NCBI GenBank assembly: GCA_022360535.1 | Contig: JAKSCP010000318.1 | Location: 1-8,327 of the forward strand | Direction: 5' to 3' | DNA from: Pseudomonadales bacterium | Lineage (GTDB): Bacteria > Pseudomonadota > Gammaproteobacteria > Pseudomonadales > Pseudohongiellaceae | DNA: 8,327 nucleotides | Shown here: positions 1 through 5,464 of the stretch, in pieces | Layout: each line of letters begins with the position of its first letter | Numbering within the stretch: the stretch's first letter is position 1 | The notes under the pieces: model-generated | Told to the model about the DNA's origin: nothing | Databases searched by the model: none | Seen by the model: the letters and a program-made list of their open reading frames with translations, nothing else | Translations under genes and position numbers: made by a program

Positions 1-1630
1 AGTTATCGGAGAGGCTGGACCAGACACCGAAGGGATCGACAGCGGGATTGGTGAAATCAAAGTCCGGCACGCCATTAGGAACACAGTTTGGTCCCCCCAG
101 GCCTTGAAGTGCCAACTCAGTGCGGTCCCGTTGCAGAGTCAGATAGTTCTGCTCGACGCTGGAGTAACTCCAGGAGGCGCTGATGTCATAACCGATGGGT
201 CGATCGGCAATTTCGAATTCACCGCGGAATCCGGCCTGAAGCCCGGATGTCACATTGTCAGTGATCAGGGTATTGCCCATACGCGGCCAGCCTGTCGCCA
301 CATTGTTGGTCGTGAACATGGCTGTGCCGATACCACCGTTGGCGATGGAGATCGGTGAATTGGTGATGTCGTCCGCGGTAGGTCTGGTATTGCCAACCAA
401 ACCTGCAAAGGCGCCCAATTCTATCGTCGAAAAGATCCCCTGAAGCGGACTGGGTGGCGCTGTGCCTGGAGGTGGTAAGAAGAAGTGGGCTGAACGTGAG
501 CGCGTTCTGCCATCACCTTCCCTTTCGGTCTCCGCATCGGAATACTGAAAGAAGGAATAGAATTCCACATTGTCATTGAATTGATGTTCGAATGTACCTG
601 CCAGGCTGGTACGTTCTGCTCCGACAGCGATGAAATCGTGCTGCACGGTAGCTTCGTTACAATTGCCATTGGGCGATCCGAAATTGCTGAAGCGGTTGTC
701 AACATAGAACGCACCGGCTGGGCCACTCTCTGACAAACACAGTGGATCCACCAGTACCAGAGACGCGGCTAAAGACTGTGACAACCCGAGTTCTCCACGT
801 TCCACCGCCTTCCGTGCTGTCAGTGCATCATCGATGTATGCCGGATTTACTGCAGCGCCGCCGAGCGGAATGGGAGTTCCCAACGAACCTACCCGGCCGT
901 TGAATTGAGTTAAATCTTCGGAATACCAGCTGGAATCCACCGTGCCAACCGGGTCGCGATTGAAATACTCACCGGAGATTACAAAGTTGGTGCGGCCATC
1001 GTCACTGCCCCAACCCCAGATACCGGAAATGGTACGTTCGTTGTCGGTACCGGCTTCTTCGATACCGCCGATATCGCCGTACAGTTCCAGTCCCTCGAAA
1101 TCAGTACGCATGATGACGTTGACCACACCGGCAACCGCATCGGAACCGTAGAGTGCCGAACCACCGTCGGTCAGCACTTCCACCCGGTCGGTCATGACCA
1201 ATGGGATCGCATTGAGGTCGACGAATTCCTGACCGGATGAGGTAACCACCGCAGCCGGAGTGAAACGCTTACCGTTAATCAGAGTAAGTGTCGAGTTGCC
1301 TCCGAGGTTCCGAAGGTTTACTGACGCGGTACCGGTAAGCTGACCTGCATCATTGGTACCGGCGATAGAGGTGTCCGAACCCTGATTTACTTCCAGGTTT
1401 CGGATGACATCCCAGATGACTGCGGCACCCTGTGCTTCGATACTGTCTCTGTCGACGACAGTAACCGGTGAGGGGGCATCGATTGCCGATCCTCGGATAT
1501 ACGAACCAGTAACCACCACTTCTTCAACGGCGGGCTGATCTTGTGCGGCCCCTGGCAAAGCCATACCAGCGCTGGCAAGCATGACTGCCAGGCTAATGCC
1601 GCGACGTTTACTGGGGAATGAATTACGCAT
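1..1630 (-). CDS. TonB-dependent outer-membrane receptor, N-terminal part (cut by window edge)
   Basis: The open frame runs 543 codons from ATG at 1630 to the window edge without a stop; the C-terminal barrel lies outside. Residues 1-29 form a signal peptide (basic start, hydrophobic core, ending LPGAA). A TonB-box-like EEVVVTG follows at 36-42, then a plug domain at about 50-180 with the typical runs LRNLGGNSTLTLINGKR, DLNAIP, VEVLTDGGSALYGSDAVAGVVN. Beyond this the sequence is rich in alternating beta-strand and aromatic segments, as in the 22-strand barrel. Such receptors import bulky or scarce nutrients across the outer membrane using ExbBD-TonB energy. The plug type is common in oligotrophic marine proteobacteria, but the substrate cannot be read from the sequence. 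AAGGGAG at 1636-1642 sits 5 nt before the ATG and fixes the start. It is divergent from a membrane AraC-type regulator, a plausible controller. Confidence 0.95.
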   Translation of the reverse strand, partial: MRNSFPSKRRGISLAVMLASAGMALPGAAQDQPAVEEVVVTGSYIRGSAIDAPSPVTVVDRDSIEAQGAAVIWDVIRNLEVNQGSDTSIAGTNDAGQLTGTASVNLRNLGGNSTLTLINGKRFTPAAVVTSSGQEFVDLNAIPLVMTDRVEVLTDGGSALYGSDAVAGVVNVIMRTDFEGLELYGDIGGIEEAGTDNERTISGIWGWGSDDGRTNFVISGEYFNRDPVGTVDSSWYSEDLTQFNGRVGSLGTPIPLGGAAVNPAYIDDALTARKAVERGELGLSQSLAASLVLVDPLCLSESGPAGAFYVDNRFSNFGSPNGNCNEATVQHDFIAVGAERTSLAGTFEHQFNDNVEFYSFFQYSDAETEREGDGRTRSRSAHFFLPPPGTAPPSPLQGIFSTIELGAFAGLVGNTRPTADDITNSPISIANGGIGTAMFTTNNVATGWPRMGNTLITDNVTSGLQAGFRGEFEIADRPIGYDISASWSYSSVEQNYLTLQRDRTELALQGLGGPNCVPNGVPDFDFTNPAVDPFGVWSSLSDN

Positions 1631-1749
1631 GATTTCTCCCTTGAGTTACTTCTTGATGAGTCTTTTATTTGTATATTTATAGTTATCGCCGCTTTTGTTT
1701 TTATGTGGCAGCGCGCAGGCACTACGCACGGGTGGCGACAATTATCGCG

Positions 1750-1778
1750 AGTATAGAGCTATGGACTGCCACAGGCAA
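1750..1778 (-). promoter_or_regulatory. Sigma70-type promoter of the TonB-dependent receptor gene
   Basis: Read on the minus strand, TTGCCT (1778-1773) and TATACT (1755-1750) are separated by exactly 17 nt and match the -35 and -10 consensus well. Transcription would begin near 1743, leaving an untranslated leader of about 110 nt before the receptor ATG at 1630. No riboswitch fold was recognised in the leader. Confidence 0.6.
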
Positions 1779-2014
1779 TTGCTATCGATCGTTTGTTCGA
1801 AAAATGAGAATAACCGTAACACTCTGAATTCTGATGAGTTTTCCTGTAGGCCGATGAAGATTTAACAGGCAATTCAGGCACTCAAATCGAATGCCTTCAG
1901 TTCCGTTGCCGACACAACCAGGAACAGCTGATTAGCGAGTAACTGAGCAATTTCACCCGCATTGCCAATGAAACAGCGCAACGCCACATATTTCGCGACG
2001 ATCAGCGGTTGGTT

Positions 2015-2043
2015 TTGTAATTTTCCATGGCCTGGGTTATGGT
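2015..2043 (+). promoter_or_regulatory. Candidate promoter of the AraC-type regulator gene
   Basis: TTGTAA (2015-2020) and TATGGT (2038-2043) are 17 nt apart, each matching four of six consensus positions. The predicted start of transcription near 2050 would give a leader of roughly 30 nt before the GTG at 2082. The match is moderate, so this is only a candidate. Confidence 0.35.
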
Positions 2044-2081
2044 CGAAAACAGTGTTCAGATTATTCTCCGGGATGTAACAC

Positions 2082-3167
2082 GTGCCCAACCCCCTGCTTC
2101 TTTTTGGTGCGCAGATCGTTGCCATCATGTCAGTTCTGCTGCTGGCCGCTGGCTATCTGAAAACTGATCCTCGTGCGGGTAGCGCCAGAACTTTCGGCAT
2201 TATGGCCATCTTTGTCGTGTTCTATCTGTTGAATGGCATGACCAGTCCCAATATTGATCCCAACTTCCGCATCGATCTCAGTGCCATCAGTCTGCTCATT
2301 ACTCTTGGCGTCAATGCCATCTGTGGCTTGTTCATGATCTATTGCTTCCTGATTTTCCACGAGCAACAGCGCTTCCCGGTGGCGCTTGGAGCAGCTTTCG
2401 CCTTGCAGGTGTCCCTGGATTTCTTGTTAGCGCTGCTGAATACCTCGGAGGGTGGCGCTGCCGCTAAAGGCTCGGCGCTACTTGCAACCAGCATGGATGT
2501 ATTGCAACTGGTGTTTGTTGGCTTCGCTATCTATTGGACTTTAAAAGGTTGGCGCGCAGACCTTGTGGATGATCGACGGGTGTTTCGGTGGTTTATCATC
2601 GGTGTGCAAGGGGCGCTCATTTTTATCATCGTGTTCGTCGAGAACTTTCTGCTGCCAGGCGGATCGGTAAATGATGCGACCGGGCAAGCACTGATCGTTT
2701 ATTCCATCGCTGCACTGACTCTGGGTATGTTGCTAGCCGCCATGCGGTTCGATTTTGTCTCCCTAAGCTATGTGATACGCAGGGTCGCAGAGTTAGCGGA
2801 GGAACCAGAGCAGGAAGGAGTGAAGACGTTTGATATCGACTCCTTCAACGACACGTTTAAGAATGGCAAGTTGTATCGAGAGGCTGGATTGACCATCTCT
2901 ATGCTTGCCAAGAAGTTAAATATGCCGGAATACCGTCTTCGTTCTTTTATACATAAACAACTAGGGTTTCGAAATTTCAATGCCATGTTGCATAAATATC
3001 GAATCGAGGACGCGAGCAAAGCTTTGTCTGATCAGGAAAACCAAAACGTACCGGTTCTGACCATCGCACTATCGGTGGGGTATCAATCGATTACCCCCTT
3101 CAACAATGCCTTTAGAGAGATCAAAGGCGTTACCCCTTCCGAATATCGAAAACAACATTTGAGTTAG
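2082..3167 (+). CDS. Membrane-embedded AraC-family transcriptional regulator (7 TM + double HTH)
   Basis: 361 residues. The first two thirds are hydrophobic, with about seven predicted membrane helices (roughly 5-26, 37-53, 67-92, 98-119, 132-154, 168-191, 202-222). The C-terminal 120 residues are a clear AraC/XylS DNA-binding domain: the first helix-turn-helix around 269-290 (LTISMLAKKLNMPEYRLRSF), the second around 325-347, and the family signature GYQS...FNNAFREIKGVTPSEYRK near 333-357. The architecture implies a regulator that senses a membrane or periplasmic signal while binding DNA on the cytoplasmic side; this is inference. The GTG start at 2082 keeps the first helix complete and has a weak GGGA 8 nt upstream; ATG at 2127 would truncate that helix and has no Shine-Dalgarno sequence. 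It is divergent from the TonB-dependent receptor and upstream of the membrane-protein cluster, either of which could be its target. Confidence 0.92.
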   Translation: MPNPLLLFGAQIVAIMSVLLLAAGYLKTDPRAGSARTFGIMAIFVVFYLLNGMTSPNIDPNFRIDLSAISLLITLGVNAICGLFMIYCFLIFHEQQRFPVALGAAFALQVSLDFLLALLNTSEGGAAAKGSALLATSMDVLQLVFVGFAIYWTLKGWRADLVDDRRVFRWFIIGVQGALIFIIVFVENFLLPGGSVNDATGQALIVYSIAALTLGMLLAAMRFDFVSLSYVIRRVAELAEEPEQEGVKTFDIDSFNDTFKNGKLYREAGLTISMLAKKLNMPEYRLRSFIHKQLGFRNFNAMLHKYRIEDASKALSDQENQNVPVLTIALSVGYQSITPFNNAFREIKGVTPSEYRKQHLS

Positions 3168-3177
3168 TAATAACTCA
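3160..3177 (+). terminator. Weak hairpin at the end of the AraC-type gene
   Basis: A perfect 7-bp inverted repeat, TGAGTTA and TAACTCA with a GTAA loop, spans the stop codon of the regulator gene. It is AT-rich and followed only by TTT, so it is at best a poor intrinsic terminator. No better terminator was found before the next gene. Confidence 0.25.
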
Positions 3178-3434
3178 TTTGTGAAAAATAAGCTTCGCTT
3201 GCTCGTCGTTAACGGTTGTTTGACTTACTCTAGCTGGATTTGGCTTCCACCCCTGGGGTATTCTTGCGCTGGTTTTTGGAGCGACTGATTTTCGGCTCCA
3301 CACAGAGACAAAGCCGCTGATTCTTGATTAGCCTCAAAGACTGATGGCGCTAGAATTGGCTAGCATTCAAGGGCCTGCAAAAGGCTCAGCACCGGCGGCA
3401 ACAGCCGACATTTATGAATGGCACTTGGGAGGGC

Positions 3435-4010
3435 ATGGTGTTAAACGAGTTTGTCTACAATATTGCAATCTGGTTGGATGACACCCAGTGGAGTACCTTG
3501 CTGCATGAATCTTATTACATGTACGCATGGGTTGAATCGACCCACGTGCTTACCCTGATGGTGAGCCTGGGTATGTTGTTCCTGATCGACCTGCGCATGC
3601 TGGGTTATGCCTTGCCCGATGTGCCAGCCAGCAAGTTGGCGGAACGCCTCAATATTCCCATGCTGATAGGCTTCACCGTGATGTTTATCACCGGCATCCT
3701 GCTGTTTTATGCGATCCCGGTGCGTACCACACAGAGTCTATGGTTTCGCATTAAAATGGTGCTGTTGGTTGCCTGCGCAATCAATGCTTATCTGTTTCAT
3801 AAAAGAATGAACGAATCTGTTTCCAGCTGGGATAATGAACCGCGAGCACCGAGTCGCATTCGAATGGGGGCGCTTCTGTCCCTGGGATTTTGGTCCATCA
3901 TAGTGATATGTGGGCGTTTCATCGCTTACGACTGGTTTGATTGCCGACCTGACTCAGCCGGTTTTATTGCCGTCTTGTCTGGTTGTATAGACGGCCAAAC
4001 TCGCTTCTAG
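3435..4010 (+). CDS. Multi-pass membrane protein, first of two tandem paralogs (DUF6644-like)
   Basis: About 191 residues from ATG 3435. Function unknown; from memory it resembles the uncharacterised family listed as DUF6644 (not verifiable here). It begins with a short amphipathic stretch ending in LLHES, then has about four membrane helices. Notable residues are the E-x2-H in WVESTHVLTL (His at about 37), DLRMLG after helix 1, FRIKM before helix 3, LFHKR (His at about 122), and CGRFIAYDWFD at the end of the last helix. The next gene shares these landmarks, so they are paralogs. Start choice: ATG 3435 or GTG 3438 lies just after GGGAGG (3427-3432; spacing 2 and 5). The in-frame ATG at 3414 has no Shine-Dalgarno sequence. 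The roughly 17-residue tail beyond WFDC has no counterpart in the paralog. It is first in a three-gene cluster, 20 nt before the next start. Confidence 0.85.
   Translation: MVLNEFVYNIAIWLDDTQWSTLLHESYYMYAWVESTHVLTLMVSLGMLFLIDLRMLGYALPDVPASKLAERLNIPMLIGFTVMFITGILLFYAIPVRTTQSLWFRIKMVLLVACAINAYLFHKRMNESVSSWDNEPRAPSRIRMGALLSLGFWSIIVICGRFIAYDWFDCRPDSAGFIAVLSGCIDGQTRF
3969..3995 (+). repeat. Hairpin in the 3' end of the first membrane-protein gene
   Basis: Perfect 7-nt arms GCCGTCT (3969-3975) and AGACGGC (3989-3995) enclose a 13-nt loop, lying inside the coding region shortly before its stop and about 35 nt before the next start codon. It has no following T run, so it is not an intrinsic terminator. 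It could act as an mRNA stability or processing element between the two paralogs, or be chance. Confidence 0.35.
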
Positions 4011-4030
4011 CCCGTAACGAGGACATAGTA

Positions 4031-4615
4031 ATGCCAGTTTCTTTTTTCTCCGCCTATTCGCGCACCATCGCAGCAAGCGCTGTTATCGTGTTGTCGATAT
4101 GGGTTTTCTATGGCGGTTTGAGTGCCGCAGTTTATCCAGGTTTGTTAGGTTTTTTTGAGTGGTCGGAAACCACCTGGTTCGGTGTAATCGGTAAAACCTG
4201 GGGTGCAGCATTCGCCTTTATCGAAGCTATCCACCTGATCGCGCTTGCGGTACTGGGCGGTAGTATTATTGCCAGCGATGGTCGCGTCCTGGGTTTGGTC
4301 TTAACAGACGTTTCAGCCCGAACAGTGATTGATCGTACCCATACGCTGTTTGCCTGGTCATTGGCAGTGCTGCTATTCACAGGTGTTTTTATGGCCTGTG
4401 GTGTTGCCACGAAGATTTACTACCTGCAGGTCTTCTGGTTCAAGATGTTGGCGCTCGGCGCTGGGATGCTGTTTCATTATTTTATTCGCAAACCTCTTTA
4501 TCAGTACGATTTGTCGGAGCTGAATCCTGTTGTGGTGAAAATGACGGCAGTTTCTTCGCTCCTGGTTTGGTTTTTGGTTGCGGCCGCTGGTCGTTGGATT
4601 GGTTACAGCGGATAG
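4031..4615 (+). CDS. Multi-pass membrane protein, second of two tandem paralogs (DUF6644-like)
   Basis: 194 residues, function unknown. The ATG at 4031 is chosen because GAGGA (4019-4023) lies 7 nt upstream; a longer in-frame start at 3983 would overlap the preceding gene and lacks a ribosome site. An N-terminal hydrophobic helix (about 11-35) is followed by a core that aligns with the preceding gene: FIEAIHLIAL (His 68), ASDGRVLGLVLTDVSA, LLFTG, FWFKM, LFHYF (His 149) and a terminal AGRWIGYSG. Shared landmarks are E-x2-H, D-x-R-x-LG, DV-x-A, TG, F-x-(I)KM, FH and GR(F/W)I(A/G)Y. An extra His 104 is absent from the first copy. About five membrane helices are expected. The two retained intramembrane histidines could bind heme or metal (inference). 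It is followed 12 nt later by a tiny membrane-protein gene in the same transcription unit. Confidence 0.88.
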   Translation: MPVSFFSAYSRTIAASAVIVLSIWVFYGGLSAAVYPGLLGFFEWSETTWFGVIGKTWGAAFAFIEAIHLIALAVLGGSIIASDGRVLGLVLTDVSARTVIDRTHTLFAWSLAVLLFTGVFMACGVATKIYYLQVFWFKMLALGAGMLFHYFIRKPLYQYDLSELNPVVVKMTAVSSLLVWFLVAAAGRWIGYSG

Positions 4616-4627
4616 CAGGAGGCGACA

Positions 4628-4786
4628 ATGAGTGAGAATACAACAGTGAAAGATGATGAAACGAAAAAGAATGACGATCAGACGGCTGCGTTAATCGTTG
4701 CGCAAACGTTTATCGCTTTTTCGGCCATCTATTGGTTTCTGCAAATAGAATCAGTGCGTGAACTTTTGCAACTGGCTTATGGCTAA
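4628..4786 (+). CDS. Small single-helix membrane protein, 52 residues
   Basis: A short gene easily missed because of its size. A textbook AGGAGG (4617-4622) sits 5 nt before ATG 4628, only 12 nt after the stop of the second paralog, so translation as the third gene of the cluster is likely. The protein starts with a charged, polar segment (MSENTTVKDDETKKNDD), has one hydrophobic helix at about 19-40 (AALIVAQTFIAFSAIYWFLQ) and ends with a short amphipathic ESVRELLQLAYG. No family was recognised. In size, layout and position it resembles accessory small subunits of membrane oxidoreductases such as CydX or CcoQ, but only as an analogy; no homology is claimed. The stop is followed about 40 nt later by a strong terminator. 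Confidence 0.78.
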   Translation: MSENTTVKDDETKKNDDQTAALIVAQTFIAFSAIYWFLQIESVRELLQLAYG

Positions 4787-4828
4787 GCTTCGCCTGACAT
4801 AATTCAGCCTCAACCAACACTGAAAAGA

Positions 4829-4863
4829 AAAGGGTGTCAGACAAATGTCCGACACCCTTTTTT
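4829..4863. terminator. Strong bidirectional intrinsic terminator
   Basis: A 10-bp stem, AAAGGGTGTC (4829-4838) with GACACCCTTT (4851-4860), extends after one A/C mismatch by GACA/TGTC, giving a long hairpin with a tiny AA apex. On the plus strand it is followed by a run of six T (4858-4863); on the minus strand by TTTTCTTTT. It ends both the three-gene membrane cluster from the left and the NIPSNAP-like gene from the right. Confidence 0.9.
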
Positions 4864-4887
4864 ATACCCTGGTTTTTGTTGGTGAGT

Positions 4888-5313
4888 TTACTGTAATGGT
4901 GAATAGTCGGTGGCCACCATGTACTCCCGTTCGATGCCGGCGAGAATTTGACCGTTGGCATTCGAAGCGGCTGCCACTTCCTGCCATTCAGGATCCTGTA
5001 TGAAGGCTTGCCAGGAAGCATCGGCTGCCTCTCTGCTGGCATGTTCCAAAACATAGATGAGTGTGTCATCCGCCTTCTCTTCATCAGTTGGAGTCCAGTA
5101 AGCAACGACTTCCATGCCATGCTTGGCAAAGATACGTGTTGTATGGTCTCTGAATCGAGCATGTAAATTGTCCAGATTTCCTGGCGTAGCTGTATACACG
5201 CGCAGCTCGAAAGCTTTCTCATTCTGTGCAGAAGCACTATAGAACATGCCTATAACCACGCCCAATGTGATCGAAAGTAGGGAAATTCCCGTAGTTTTTA
5301 TTAACTTGTTCAC
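4888..5313 (-). CDS. Exported NIPSNAP-family protein
   Basis: 141 residues from a GTG start at 5313, set by AGGAGAG (5318-5324) 4-5 nt upstream. The open frame continues upstream to 5529, but that part is not protein-like, lies over the promoter region and overlaps the divergent gene. Residues 1-29 form a signal peptide or signal anchor ending SASA before Gln30. The rest matches the NIPSNAP ferredoxin-like fold: FELRVYTATPGNLDNLHARF, then KHGMEVVAYWTP, TLIYVLEHASREAADASWQAF, DPEW. NIPSNAP proteins are small alpha-beta barrel-type domains of poorly defined function; bacterial ones often occur singly and some are exported. No catalytic residue can be assigned. The gene is transcribed towards the membrane cluster and ends 25 nt from the shared terminator; it is divergent from the TPR-like gene. 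Confidence 0.88.
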   Translation of the reverse strand: MNKLIKTTGISLLSITLGVVIGMFYSASAQNEKAFELRVYTATPGNLDNLHARFRDHTTRIFAKHGMEVVAYWTPTDEEKADDTLIYVLEHASREAADASWQAFIQDPEWQEVAAASNANGQILAGIEREYMVATDYSPLQ

Positions 5314-5335
5314 TAATCTCTCCTGGGGCTGTTTG

Positions 5336-5412
5336 CCGAATTTGCGGCCAGTATAAAGAAGCCTCGATGCAATAGCGACCAGACCAGGGGGCGCAAAATC
5401 CGCCAAATTCGG
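5336..5412. repeat. Imperfect inverted repeat in the divergent NIPSNAP/TPR upstream region
   Basis: The arm CCGAATTTGCGG (5336-5347) is the reverse complement of CCGCCAAATTCGG (5400-5412) except for one inserted C. The arms are separated by 52 nt that contain the candidate -10 box of the NIPSNAP-like gene. A second, shorter pairing exists between CCAAAT (5403-5408) and ATTTGG (5428-5433). The pattern suggests paired operator half-sites between divergent promoters, but chance is possible. Confidence 0.5.
5350..5355 (-). promoter_or_regulatory. Candidate -10 box of the NIPSNAP-like gene
   Basis: TATACT on the minus strand lies about 37 nt upstream of the GTG start. No good -35 hexamer stands 16-18 nt upstream (the segment there reads TCGCTA), so the promoter may depend on an activator. 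It sits directly beside one arm of an inverted repeat (5336-5347). Confidence 0.4.
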
Positions 5413-5464
5413 TAGCTGTACCCCCTTATTTGGTGCTAATGTTGAGGTGGATTCTGAGATTAGA

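Larger units (their letters stand above)
1631..2081. other. Divergent intergenic region between receptor and AraC-type regulator
   Basis: This stretch of about 450 bases separates the receptor gene from the regulator gene. It holds the receptor promoter and leader on the minus strand and a weaker candidate promoter for the regulator near its right end. An open frame of 84 codons on the minus strand (2128 to 1874) overlaps the regulator start, has no ribosome binding site and resembles nothing recognised, so it is not called. No RNA gene or clear operator was recognised in the middle part (about 1800-2010). Confidence 0.6.

Noticed and set aside
421..1164. Minus-strand frames of 61-101 codons inside the receptor gene
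   Set aside because: They are out-of-frame shadows; the receptor frame is continuous from 1630 to the window edge with conserved plug motifs.
1874..2128. 84-codon minus-strand frame in the receptor-regulator gap
   Set aside because: It overlaps the start of the AraC-type gene on the other strand, has no Shine-Dalgarno sequence and no recognisable domain or signal.
3349..3364. Short palindrome GCTAG-6-CTAGC upstream of the membrane cluster
   Set aside because: Only 5-bp arms; without a clear promoter nearby or a comparative alignment it cannot be separated from chance.
3983..4030. Earlier in-frame start for the second membrane paralog
   Set aside because: It would overlap the first paralog and add a charged non-conserved segment; ATG 4031 has GAGGA at 7-nt spacing.
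4710..5237. 175-codon minus-strand frame across the terminator
   Set aside because: It runs through the strong terminator and lies out of frame over the NIPSNAP-like gene, so it is a shadow frame.
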